This document shows, in pieces, positions 1-9,575 of a stretch of DNA of 56,247 nt; the first letter of the stretch is position 1, and the number at the start of each line of letters is the position of its first letter. The notes under the pieces were generated by a model, which saw nothing but the letters and a program-made list of their open reading frames with translations, searched no databases and was not told where the DNA came from. The position numbers and the translations under genes are program-made. Location: the NCBI GenBank assembly GCA_902805885.1, contig CADCUM010000125.1:1-56247 (forward strand). The letters run 5' to 3'. Source of the stretch: an uncultured Nocardioides sp. (GTDB lineage Bacteria; Actinomycetota; Actinomycetes; Propionibacteriales; Nocardioidaceae).

Positions 1-183
1 TGGAAGATGTCCAACCAGAACAACTCCATCGCAGAGACCAACGGAGCTGGGAACGTGCGCGTCACCTATGCCGGGTCGGTGCAGGAGATCACCGTGTCCT
101 TCTGGAACGGTGCAGGCGTCAACGCCAAGGGCCAGCACGCCATCTTCGTCAACGACCTCACCTTCACCACACCGGGCTGCTGA
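1..183 (+). CDS. C-terminal end of a protein truncated by the window edge, probably secreted
   Basis: An open frame runs from the first base to a TGA at 181-183 and gives 60 residues. It is rich in Asn, Ser, Thr and Gly with alternating hydrophobic residues, and it ends in GlyCys. This composition suits a beta-sandwich repeat of an extracellular protein. The visible part contains no catalytic motif, so the family is not assigned. The rhomboid gene starts 40 bases downstream with its own promoter-like box. Confidence 0.55.
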   Translation, partial: WKMSNQNNSIAETNGAGNVRVTYAGSVQEITVSFWNGAGVNAKGQHAIFVNDLTFTTPGC

Positions 184-210
184 CCCTCCGCCGCACAACC
201 GGCGCCCTCG

Positions 211-216
211 TACGCT
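211..216 (+). promoter_or_regulatory. -10 box for leaderless rhomboid transcript
   Basis: TACGCT lies 7 bases before the GTG start at 224, with no Shine-Dalgarno sequence between. This is the TAnnnT geometry expected of a leaderless actinobacterial mRNA. Confidence 0.45.
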
Positions 217-223
217 CGAGGAC

Positions 224-838
224 GTGAACGTCCCCACCCGCCGGCGCGCGCACGACTCCTGGGCCAGCGCCGGGATCTGGATCGCCGGCTTCGTGGCGCT
301 CCTCTGGGTCGCCGAGATCATCGACACCGTGCTGGGCAACTCCCTCGACGACGAGGGCATCCGGCCCGGCACGACCGACGGCCTGGTCGGCATCCTCTGG
401 GCGCCGCTGCTCCACGGCGGATTCGGCCACCTGGTCTCCAACACCGTGCCGCTGCTGGTGCTCGGGTTCATGGTCCTGCTCGCAGGGCTCGCCCGCGGCC
501 TGGCCGTCACCGCGATCGTGTGGGTGGTCGGCGGGCTCGGCACGTGGGTGACCGGCGGGGCCGGGACGGTCCACCTCGGCGCCTCGGGCCTCGTCTTCGG
601 CTGGCTGACGTTCCTGCTGGTGCGCGGGTTCTTCACCCGCCGGCCGGTGGAGCTCCTCGTCGGGGTCGGCGTCTTCCTCGTCTACGGCGGCGTGCTCCTC
701 GGCGTGCTGCCCGGGACACCCGGCGTCTCGTGGCAGGGGCACCTCTTCGGCGCGGTCGGCGGCGTCCTGGCCGCCTGGTGGCTCGCCTCGCGGACGCGGG
801 AGGCGGCGCCGGTCGCCTACGGCCGCGCGCCGTACTGA
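224..838 (+). CDS. Rhomboid family intramembrane serine protease
   Basis: A 204-residue polytopic membrane protein. Rhomboids cut transmembrane substrates inside the lipid bilayer with a Ser-His dyad. The serine motif GASG (Ser121) sits at the start of a membrane helix. The partner His173 lies in QGHLFG in the last helix. An HGGFGHLVSN segment near 64-73 supplies the usual His/Asn oxyanion residues. About six hydrophobic segments are visible, and the protein is near the short core length of the family. I chose the GTG at 224 because the longer frame upstream is low-complexity and overlaps the previous stop, and because a -10 box sits 7 bases before this GTG. The substrate is unknown. Confidence 0.88.
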   Translation: MNVPTRRRAHDSWASAGIWIAGFVALLWVAEIIDTVLGNSLDDEGIRPGTTDGLVGILWAPLLHGGFGHLVSNTVPLLVLGFMVLLAGLARGLAVTAIVWVVGGLGTWVTGGAGTVHLGASGLVFGWLTFLLVRGFFTRRPVELLVGVGVFLVYGGVLLGVLPGTPGVSWQGHLFGAVGGVLAAWWLASRTREAAPVAYGRAPY

Positions 839-856
839 CCCGTGTCGATGCCTGAC

Positions 857-892
857 CCACGGCCTCCCTCCCGCACCGGCGAGAGGCCGTGG
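857..892. terminator. Bidirectional hairpin between convergent genes
   Basis: Ten-base arms CCACGGCCTC (857-866) and GAGGCCGTGG (883-892) pair perfectly around a 16-base loop. They lie in the 55-bp gap between the rhomboid gene and the convergent LacI gene. Confidence 0.7.
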
Positions 893-893
893 A

Positions 894-1925
894 TCAGGAG
901 CTCTGTCGCCGCACCAGGCTGGGCGGGATGATCAGGCGTACGGCGTCGCCGATGCCGCCGTTGTCGATCTGCTCGAGCAGCATGCGGGTGGCGCGCTCGG
1001 CCATCTCGTGGACGGGCTGGCGGACCGTCGTCAGCGGAGGAGTGGTGGCCTCCGCGACGCCGAGGTCGTCGTACCCCACGACGGCGAGGTCGTCGGGGAC
1101 CCGGCGCCCGTGCGCCGCGGCGACCTGGAGCGCGCCGCGCGCCATCAGGTCGGACGCCACCACCAGGCCGTCGAGGTCGGGGTGGGCGGCGAGGAGGTCC
1201 TCGGCGGCCGCGCGGCCACCCAGCTCGGTGAAGTCGCCGTGCACCACCGCGTCGGTCGCGAGACCGGCCTCGTCCATCGCCTGCCGCCACCCGGTGAGGC
1301 GGTCCACACCGGCGGTCATGTCGGCCGGTCCGGCGATGGTGCCGATCCGACGACGTCCCACCTCGATCAGGTGGCGCGTCGCCTCGCGGCCGCCGGCCAC
1401 GTCGTCGACGTCGACGTAGGGCACGCCGGTCGACTCGTCGAACGGACGACCACCGAAGACGCAGGGCAGCCCGATCCGCGCCATCGCCGCTGCGAGCCGG
1501 TCGTCGCGGTGGTGGGAGACGACGACCGCGCCGTCGACGTGGCGGTGGGAGAGGTAGCGCAGCAGCCGCTCCTCCTCCGCCCCGTGACGGGCCATCAGCA
1601 GCACCAGCTGGATCTCCCGCTCGGCCAGCACGTCGTTGACGCCCCGGAGGGTGCCGGCGAAGAACGGGTCGGAGAAGACCCGGTCGTCCGGCTCCGGCAC
1701 CACGATCGCGACCGACTCGGTGCGGCGGGTGACGAGCGTGCGCGCGGCGCGGTTGGGCACGTAGCCGAGGGTGCGGACCGCCTCGTCCACCGCCTGCTGC
1801 GCGCTGGCGCTCACCCGCGACCCGCCGTTGACGGCGCGCGACGCGGTCGCCCGGGAGACGCCCGCGACCCGAGCCACCTCGTCCAGGGTGGGCGCGGTGC
1901 TCGCGGCGGGTCGGAGCTGGGTCAT
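894..1925 (-). CDS. LacI family transcriptional repressor, CebR-like
   Basis: A 343-residue regulator. The N-terminal helix-turn-helix (about residues 13-32) carries the LacI signature EVARVAGVSRATASRAVNG. It is followed by the hinge segment PNRAARTL (57-64) and a periplasmic-binding-protein-like sugar-sensing domain to the end. It is the last gene of a sugar uptake operon, starting 10 bases after the GH1 stop. The likely target is the pair of 14-bp palindromes at 6582-6595 and 6649-6662, so it probably autoregulates the operon and releases DNA on binding a beta-glucoside. I chose the ATG at 1925; an in-frame TTG at 1934 would add three residues. CebR identity rests on context and operator similarity, not on ligand evidence. 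Confidence 0.88.
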   Translation of the reverse strand: MTQLRPAASTAPTLDEVARVAGVSRATASRAVNGGSRVSASAQQAVDEAVRTLGYVPNRAARTLVTRRTESVAIVVPEPDDRVFSDPFFAGTLRGVNDVLAEREIQLVLLMARHGAEEERLLRYLSHRHVDGAVVVSHHRDDRLAAAMARIGLPCVFGGRPFDESTGVPYVDVDDVAGGREATRHLIEVGRRRIGTIAGPADMTAGVDRLTGWRQAMDEAGLATDAVVHGDFTELGGRAAAEDLLAAHPDLDGLVVASDLMARGALQVAAAHGRRVPDDLAVVGYDDLGVAEATTPPLTTVRQPVHEMAERATRMLLEQIDNGGIGDAVRLIIPPSLVRRQSS

Positions 1926-1935
1926 CTCGGCCAAC

Positions 1936-3381
1936 CTACTCGCCCGGGCTCCCCGGGACGCGACCCGAGCGGCACACGTCGGCGTACCAGCGCGCGCTGG
2001 CCTTGGGGGTGCGCTCCTGCGTGTCGTAGTCGACCCGCACGATGCCGAACCGGCGCTCGTAGCCGTGGGCCCACTCGAAGTTGTCGAGGAAGGACCAGAC
2101 GTAGTAGCCGCGGACGTCGACGCCCTGCTCGCGGGCGTCGTGGACGGCGCGGAGGTGCTGCTCGATGAACGTCAACCGGTCCTGGTCGTCGACCCCGCCG
2201 TCGGGCCCGACCACGTCGTCGTACGCCGCGCCGTTCTCGGTGACGAGCAGCGCGAGACCGGGCGCCTCGTCGCGCAGGCGCAGCAGCAGCCGGGTGAGCC
2301 CCTCGGGCTGCACGTCCCAGTCCATCGAGGTACGGGGGAGGTCGCGCTGGACGAACACGACGTCCTCGGCGCCGACGAACGGGATGCTGTCCGGGAGCGC
2401 AGGCTCGACGTCGGCTGCGGGACCGGCGACCGCGTCGCCCTGGTAGTAGTTGACCCCCAGGACCTCGATCGGCGCGGAGATCGTCGCGAGGTCGCCGTCG
2501 CGGACGACGTCGGTCCAGCCGAGGTGCTCGGTGTCGGCGACCACGTCCGGCGGGTAGGCGCCGCGGACGATCGGCTCGAGGAAGAGCCGGTTGTGCAGGC
2601 CGTCGATGCGACGGGCCGCGTCGATGTCGGCCGGGGAGTCCGGGTCGGCAGGGTCGGCCACGGTGAAGTTGAGCGTCACGCCGAGCCGGTCGGCCCCGCG
2701 CGCCCGCAGCTCCTGGACGGCCAGGCCGTGGGCCAGGAGCAGGTGGTGGGTGGCGCGCAGAGCCGAGGCCGGCTCGTGCCGGCCGGGGGCGTGGTGACCG
2801 TTTCCGTAGCCCAGGAACGCCGAGCACCAGGGCTCGTTCAGCGTCGTCCAGGTGTGCACGCGGTCGCCGAGCGCCTCGTGCACCGAGGCGGCGTACTCGA
2901 CGAACCGGAGCGCGGTGTCGCGGGAGGTCCAGCCCCCGGCGTCCTCCAGGACCTGCGGGAGGTCCCAGTGGTAGAGCGTCAGCAGCGGCTCGATGTCGTG
3001 GGACAGCAGCTCGTCGACGAGCCGGTCGTAGAACGCCAGGCCGGCCGGGTTGACGGCCCCGGCGTCCGGGCGCACGCGGCCCCAGGAGACCGAGAAGCGG
3101 TAGGAGCCGATCCCCAGCTCCTTCATCAGCGCCACGTCCTGCGGCATCCGGTGGTAGTGGTCGCACGCCACGTCGCCCGTGTCGCCGCCGGCCACGTTGC
3201 CCGCGGTGCGCGAGAACGTGTCCCAGATGGAGGGCCTCCGGCCGTCCTCCTGCGCGGCGCCCTCGATCTGGTACGACGCCGTGGCGGTGCCCCAGGTGAA
3301 GTCGGCGGGGAACTGGCGATCGGTGGCGGCCGGCCACGGGAGGGGTGCGGTCAGGGTGGGGCTGGGGGAGTGGAGGGTCAT
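1936..3381 (-). CDS. bglC: GH1 family beta-glucosidase (BglC-like)
   Basis: A 481-residue cytoplasmic glycoside hydrolase that splits beta-glucosides such as cellobiose by the retaining mechanism. The acid/base Glu183 lies in TLNEP and the nucleophile Glu382 in VTENGAAYDD. The GH1 N-terminal signature FTWGTATASYQIEG and the C-terminal YYVWSFLDNFEW segment are also present. Length is normal for the family. The start overlaps the stop of the upstream permease (ATGA at 3378-3381), so translation is probably coupled. There is no signal peptide, so it acts on sugar already imported by the neighbouring ABC transporter. The substrate could also be another beta-linked disaccharide. The operator type favours cello-oligosaccharides. 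Confidence 0.93.
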   Translation of the reverse strand: MTLHSPSPTLTAPLPWPAATDRQFPADFTWGTATASYQIEGAAQEDGRRPSIWDTFSRTAGNVAGGDTGDVACDHYHRMPQDVALMKELGIGSYRFSVSWGRVRPDAGAVNPAGLAFYDRLVDELLSHDIEPLLTLYHWDLPQVLEDAGGWTSRDTALRFVEYAASVHEALGDRVHTWTTLNEPWCSAFLGYGNGHHAPGRHEPASALRATHHLLLAHGLAVQELRARGADRLGVTLNFTVADPADPDSPADIDAARRIDGLHNRLFLEPIVRGAYPPDVVADTEHLGWTDVVRDGDLATISAPIEVLGVNYYQGDAVAGPAADVEPALPDSIPFVGAEDVVFVQRDLPRTSMDWDVQPEGLTRLLLRLRDEAPGLALLVTENGAAYDDVVGPDGGVDDQDRLTFIEQHLRAVHDAREQGVDVRGYYVWSFLDNFEWAHGYERRFGIVRVDYDTQERTPKASARWYADVCRSGRVPGSPGE

Positions 3382-4196
3382 CCCTTCACGGCTCCTTGCA
3401 TGATGCCGGCCACGAGCTGGCGGCCGGCGACGACGAACAGGACGAGGAGCGGGATCGTGGCCAGCGTCGTGCCGGCGAGCACGAGGCTGTAGTCCTTGAA
3501 GAACCCGCTCTGGAGCTGGTTGAGCGCCACCTGGAGGGTGGGGTTGCTGTGCGGCAGCGCGATCAGCGGCCAGAAGAAGTCCGTCCACACCTGCATGAAG
3601 GTGAACAGCCACAGGATCGCTGCCGCGGGCCGGGCCGCCGGGGCGGCGACGTGCCAGAACGTGCGGATCTGGGAGCACCCGTCCATCCGGGCCGCCTCGA
3701 TCAGCTCGTAGGGAACGGCGTCGACGAGGTACTGGCGCATGAAGAACACGCCGAAGGCCGTGACGAGCCACGGGATCACGACCGACCAGATGCTGCCGGT
3801 CCAGCCGAGCTCCGACATCAGGATGAAGAGCGGCACCACGCCGAGCTGGGTCGGCACCGCCATCGTGGCGATGACGAAGACCAGCAGGGGGCCGCGGCCA
3901 CGGAACCGGAGCTTGGCGAAGGCGTAGCCGGCCAGCGTGCAGAAGAAGACGACCGAGCAGGCCGTCACGCCGGAGACGATGAGGCTGTTGCCGAGCGCCT
4001 TCCAGAACGGGATCGTCTCGATCGCACGCTGGGCGTTGCTCCAGAAGTGCCCGCCCGGGATGAGCGGCGGCACGCCCTGGGCGGCGATCTCCTTGGTGTG
4101 CGACCCCAGGAGGAACGACCAGTAGAGCGGCCCGGCGGAGCCGAGCACGAAGGCCGCGAGGAGGCCGTGGACGAGGAAGCCAGGACGGCGACTCAT
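3378..4196 (-). CDS. Carbohydrate ABC transporter permease, MalG/CebG type
   Basis: A 272-residue inner-membrane permease with six predicted helices. It has the EAA cytoplasmic loop (ELIEAARMDGCSQIRTF, about 185-201) that docks the ATPase. It is the second permease of a heterodimer with the gene upstream, whose stop it overlaps by four bases (ATGA). No ATPase gene is present in the operon. In Streptomyces such transporters share the distant multi-purpose ATPase MsiK, and the same is inferred here. Family membership is clear from sequence; the sugar is inferred from the beta-glucosidase next to it. Confidence 0.92.
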   Translation of the reverse strand: MSRRPGFLVHGLLAAFVLGSAGPLYWSFLLGSHTKEIAAQGVPPLIPGGHFWSNAQRAIETIPFWKALGNSLIVSGVTACSVVFFCTLAGYAFAKLRFRGRGPLLVFVIATMAVPTQLGVVPLFILMSELGWTGSIWSVVIPWLVTAFGVFFMRQYLVDAVPYELIEAARMDGCSQIRTFWHVAAPAARPAAAILWLFTFMQVWTDFFWPLIALPHSNPTLQVALNQLQSGFFKDYSLVLAGTTLATIPLLVLFVVAGRQLVAGIMQGAVKG

Positions 4197-5224
4197 CGTT
4201 CTCCTCCCAGTGAGCCGAACCTGCGGATGAGCAGGAAGTTGATGACGGCGAAGACGCAGATCACGACGAACAGCAGCCAGGCCGTGGCCGAGGCGCGACC
4301 GAGGTCGCGCAGCTGCCAGCCGAAGTCGTAGACGAGCATCGTGATGGTGCCGAACTGGCGGTCGCTGCCGCCGTTGCGGGCGTTGGTCTCGTCGAAGAGC
4401 CGCGGCTCCGCGAAGATCTGCAGGCCGCCGATGGTCGAGGTGATGACCACGAAGATCATGGTCGGGCGGATCATCGGCAGGGTGATGCTGAGGAACTGCC
4501 GCACGCGGCCGGCACCGTCGATCGCGGCCGACTCGTAGAGCTCGCGCGGGACGGCCTGCATGGCCGCCAGGAAGATCAGTGCGTTGTAGCCGGTCCAGCG
4601 CCAGTTGACCATCGTGGCGATCGCCACGTGGCTGGCGAACCGGTCGGTGTGCCAGCCGATCGGGTCGATGCCCATCACGCCGAGCGCCTCGTTGATGAGG
4701 CCGTAGCGGTCGCCGTACAGGCTGCCGAAGATGATCGCCACGGCGACCGGGGAGACCACGAACGGCAGCAGGATGCTCATCCGCCAGAACGTGCTGCCCC
4801 TCAGCCTGCTGTCGAGCAGCGCCGCCAGCACCACCGCGATGACGATCTGCGGCCCCGAGGAGAGCAGGAAGATGCTGATCGTGTTGACCAGCTGCTTGGT
4901 GAAGTAGGGGTTGGCGAGCACCTCGCGGAAGTTGTCGAGCCCGACGAACTCACCCTTCCCGCCGATCAGGCTCCAGTCGTGGACCGAGACCCAGGCCGTG
5001 TAGACGAGCGGGAACATGCCCACGACGAGGAAGAGCAGGAAGAACGGCGAGATGTAGAGGTACGGCGAGAGCTTGACGTCGAGCCGGGACAGCCGCTGGC
5101 GCCACTCGGGTCGAGGGGTGTGCCCGGCGGGGCCGGACGGGGCGGGGGGTTCCGCCCGGGGCGGGGACACCGTTGCGGTGCCTCCTGTGATCTGCCCGCC
5201 CCGGGCGGCGGTGTCGTTGCTCAT
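4193..5224 (-). CDS. Carbohydrate ABC transporter permease, MalF/CebF type
   Basis: A 343-residue permease. A proline- and alanine-rich cytoplasmic N-terminus of about 45 residues is followed by six membrane helices and the EAA loop (ELYESAAIDGAGRVRQF). I chose the ATG at 5224 because the longer frame would overlap the binding-protein gene and adds only Ser/Pro/Thr-rich sequence. The start lies 19 bases after the binding-protein stop. Together with the next permease it forms the membrane channel of a sugar importer. No strong ribosome site is visible. Confidence 0.9.
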   Translation of the reverse strand: MSNDTAARGGQITGGTATVSPPRAEPPAPSGPAGHTPRPEWRQRLSRLDVKLSPYLYISPFFLLFLVVGMFPLVYTAWVSVHDWSLIGGKGEFVGLDNFREVLANPYFTKQLVNTISIFLLSSGPQIVIAVVLAALLDSRLRGSTFWRMSILLPFVVSPVAVAIIFGSLYGDRYGLINEALGVMGIDPIGWHTDRFASHVAIATMVNWRWTGYNALIFLAAMQAVPRELYESAAIDGAGRVRQFLSITLPMIRPTMIFVVITSTIGGLQIFAEPRLFDETNARNGGSDRQFGTITMLVYDFGWQLRDLGRASATAWLLFVVICVFAVINFLLIRRFGSLGGER

Positions 5225-5243
5225 GAGGAGACCGGAGGCGCGG

Positions 5244-6524
5244 TCAGCCCAGGGCTTCGACGTCGGTGACGAACTGGTCCCAGGAGTCGTCGGCGGACTG
5301 GGAGCCGTCGTCGACACGGAGGATGGCGGCCTGGAAGGCCTGCAGGATGTCGGAGTACTTCGGGCCCTTGTGCGGCTGCACGGTGATGGCCTTGGCGCGG
5401 TCCGCGAGGATCTGGCCGGTCGGGGCGTCGTTGAAGAACGCGTTGGTCGCGCTCTTGATCTCCTCGGAGTCGAGAGCCTCGTTCTGGCTCGGGAACGTGC
5501 CCTTCGCCTCGAACGCCTTGACCTGCTGCTCAGGGGCCGTCAGCCACTCCGCGACCTTCTTGGCCTCCTCGACGTTGTCGCCCTGGGACGGGACGGTCAG
5601 GAACGAGCCGCCCCAGTTGCCGCCGCCGCCGGGGAAGACGTTGGCGATGTCCCAGCCCTCGACGCCCTCGGCGTTGCCCTCGATGACGCCGAGCATCCAG
5701 CCCGGGCACGCCATGGTCGCGAAGCCGTTGTTCTGGAACGAGGCGGTCCAGTCGTCGCTCCACTGCGGGAGCGTGGTGGAGAGGCCCTTGTCGATGTTGC
5801 CGGTGATCGTGTCGTAGACGGCCTGGAGCTCGGGGTTCTCGACGTCCACGGTGTTGTCGTCGGTCTCGAAGGGGTTCTCGACCTGGTTGAGCATCGCCTG
5901 GGCGAGGCCGCCGGAGGAGTCGTACCACGCGGTGTCCGGCACCTTCTTGGTGAAGTCCTCGCCGAGGGCGAAGTACTCCTCCCACGTGCCCATCAGGCCG
6001 GCGACCTCCTCGCGGTCGGTCGGCAGCCCCGCCTTCTTGAAGAGGTCGGCGCGGTAGCAGATGCCCTCGGGGCCGACGTCGGTGCCGTAGCCGATCAGCT
6101 GGCCGTCCTCGTTGGTGGCGTTCTCCTCGACGAAGTCCAGCCAGCGTCCCTCGACGTCGTCGCTCGTGAGGTCCTCGAACGCGCCGCTCTCGGCGAGGAT
6201 CGCCGGCATGGCGTCCCCCTCGATGGCCTCGATGTCGGAGAGGCCGGAGCCGGCGGCGAGCTTGGTGTAGAGGTTGGCCTTGGCGTCGTCCCAGGTGCCG
6301 ACCTTGACCTGCTTGATCTTGATGTCGTCGTTCTCGGCGTTCCACTCCTCGATGAGGCCCTCGTAGCCGAACTCGTTGAAGGTGGCGACCTCGATGGTCA
6401 CGGGGCCGCCGTCCGCGCCGCTGCCGCCGTCGTCCCCGCCGCAGGCGGTGACGGTGGTGCCGAGGAGCACGGCGATGGTGCCCAGGGCCAGGTGGCGCCC
6501 GCGCCGGCCGTATTTCTGCTGCAT
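5244..6524 (-). CDS. Sugar ABC transporter substrate-binding lipoprotein, CebE-like
   Basis: A 426-residue extracellular solute-binding protein of family 1. It starts with a lipoprotein signal peptide: basic N-terminus, hydrophobic core, and lipobox VTAC with Cys28 as the acylated residue. An acidic Gly-rich spacer follows, then the mature domain. I chose the ATG at 6524 because AGGGAG stands 7 bases before it and the upstream in-frame residues are not signal-like. It is the first gene of the operon, directly behind the two LacI-type operators. It captures the sugar and delivers it to the permease pair. Cellobiose or cellotriose is inferred from operators and the GH1 enzyme. Confidence 0.92.
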   Translation of the reverse strand: MQQKYGRRGRHLALGTIAVLLGTTVTACGGDDGGSGADGGPVTIEVATFNEFGYEGLIEEWNAENDDIKIKQVKVGTWDDAKANLYTKLAAGSGLSDIEAIEGDAMPAILAESGAFEDLTSDDVEGRWLDFVEENATNEDGQLIGYGTDVGPEGICYRADLFKKAGLPTDREEVAGLMGTWEEYFALGEDFTKKVPDTAWYDSSGGLAQAMLNQVENPFETDDNTVDVENPELQAVYDTITGNIDKGLSTTLPQWSDDWTASFQNNGFATMACPGWMLGVIEGNAEGVEGWDIANVFPGGGGNWGGSFLTVPSQGDNVEEAKKVAEWLTAPEQQVKAFEAKGTFPSQNEALDSEEIKSATNAFFNDAPTGQILADRAKAITVQPHKGPKYSDILQAFQAAILRVDDGSQSADDSWDQFVTDVEALG

Positions 6525-6581
6525 GTCGGTCTCCCTTGGTACGCGGCCCGGGGACCACGTTGCTGTGACGTGGACGCGTTG

Positions 6582-6595
6582 TGAGAGCGCTTCCA
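6582..6595. promoter_or_regulatory. LacI/CebR-type operator, copy 1
   Basis: TGAGAGCGCTTCCA is a 14-bp imperfect palindrome around AGCGCT. It matches 12 of 14 bases of the Streptomyces CebR box TGGGAGCGCTCCCA (from memory). It lies 57 bases upstream of the binding-protein start. Confidence 0.75.
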
Positions 6596-6615
6596 CACTT
6601 CGAATGTGGAGGAGC

Positions 6616-6629
6616 GTGACAGCCGTCAC
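6616..6629. other. Small dyad between the two operators
   Basis: GTGAC (6616-6620) and GTCAC (6625-6629) form an inverted repeat with a 4-base spacer, midway between the two CebR-like boxes. It could be a second regulator site or overlap the operon promoter. No assignment is made. Confidence 0.3.
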
Positions 6630-6648
6630 AGGCTCGTGTCAATGGGTG

Positions 6649-6662
6649 TGGAAGCGCTTTCA
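6649..6662. promoter_or_regulatory. LacI/CebR-type operator, copy 2
   Basis: TGGAAGCGCTTTCA is a 14-bp palindrome around AGCGCT. It matches 11 of 14 bases of the CebR consensus and is centred 67 bp from copy 1, a spacing that would allow looping or cooperative binding. Confidence 0.75.
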
Positions 6663-6865
6663 TGAATTGTGGACGTCGTCCCGCTCACGGGCGTCGCGAC
6701 CGCGCCCGCCGACGCTGGAAGAGGCGGCGGAACCGCCGTCGTACAGCCATGCGTACGCACGGTGACGGCGACGAACGCGGCTGGACCGTACGGGACCGGC
6801 TCGTCGGTCTCCGCCTTCGCCGCGGGTCCCTGACGGGGTCGACCCGGCCGCGATCGACCGCGTCG

Positions 6866-7534
6866 TCAGCGCTTCGAGGCGCGCGCCCGCTCACCGAGGC
6901 GTACGGCGGCGTGCTGGACCAGGGGCAGCTCGGCGGGGTCGGCGGCCGCCTCGTGCGGGACCGCGCCCCCCAGCAGGGCGGCGGGAGCCGTGAGCCAGCT
7001 CCACGTGCGCCACGGGTCGACGCCCGCGGCGAGCAGCGGTTCGAGCACGGCGAGCAGCTCGGGGCGGACCTCCCCGGCCTCGTCGAGCTGGAAGGCGGGG
7101 ACGAGGGTCGCACCCTCGTGGGGGACGACGAGGACGGCGCGTCGCTGGGCCGCCTTGTGCAGCGCGAAGCGGGCGGCGTTCTCGGAGACCCCGCGCAGCC
7201 GCGCGACCCCGGCGTAGTCCCACCAGCCGCTCGCGAGCAGCGCGGCGCGCACCCGGGTCTCGCGCCGCAGCTGGACCAGCGCGACGGGCACGCCGTGGGC
7301 CGGGTCCTCGCCGACCGAGCGCAGCACCCGGTCCAGCTCCGCCACCCGGTCGGCGTCCAGCGCCTCGGCGGTGGCGGGGTCGCGCCAGGTCACCGCGCCC
7401 GCTGCGTCGCGCTCGTACGTCGGCAGTCCCGAGGCGGCCAGCTCGTCGGCGAGGCCCAGGCCCTCCAGCCAGGCGGCCAGCTGCTCACCCAGGCCCGCAC
7501 CGGGACCGGCGGGGACGTCGGGTCCGGACGGCAC
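6866..7534 (-). CDS. Uncharacterised protein downstream of typA
   Basis: A 222-residue soluble protein, probably in an operon with typA (12-base gap). The C-terminal half contains a helix-turn-helix-like stretch (GVSENAARFALHKAAQRRA) followed by hydrophobic strands, which suggests a winged-helix fold. No catalytic motif is evident and I do not recognise the family. The GTG at 7534 is the first start after the typA stop. Codon use is the same high-GC pattern as its neighbours, so I consider the frame real. Confidence 0.6.
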   Translation of the reverse strand: MPSGPDVPAGPGAGLGEQLAAWLEGLGLADELAASGLPTYERDAAGAVTWRDPATAEALDADRVAELDRVLRSVGEDPAHGVPVALVQLRRETRVRAALLASGWWDYAGVARLRGVSENAARFALHKAAQRRAVLVVPHEGATLVPAFQLDEAGEVRPELLAVLEPLLAAGVDPWRTWSWLTAPAALLGGAVPHEAAADPAELPLVQHAAVRLGERARASKR

Positions 7535-7545
7535 CCCGCGCCTGC

Positions 7546-9450
<1,905 letters not shown>

Positions 9451-9575
9451 TTCCAGGCAGACGAGGGGCGCGTACGGCGCCGGTCAAGGCTACCGGCGGC
9501 GCCGGTCCACGCCTCAATCGCTGGATCCGGCCCGGGTCCGTGGCGGGTGTCGGAGCCCGGCGGTAGACATGTGGC

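Noticed and set aside
6720..6740. Transcription terminator CGGCGG-AA-CCGCCG after the gene at 6866
   Set aside because: The loop would be too small and it is over 120 bases from the stop; common in 73% GC DNA.
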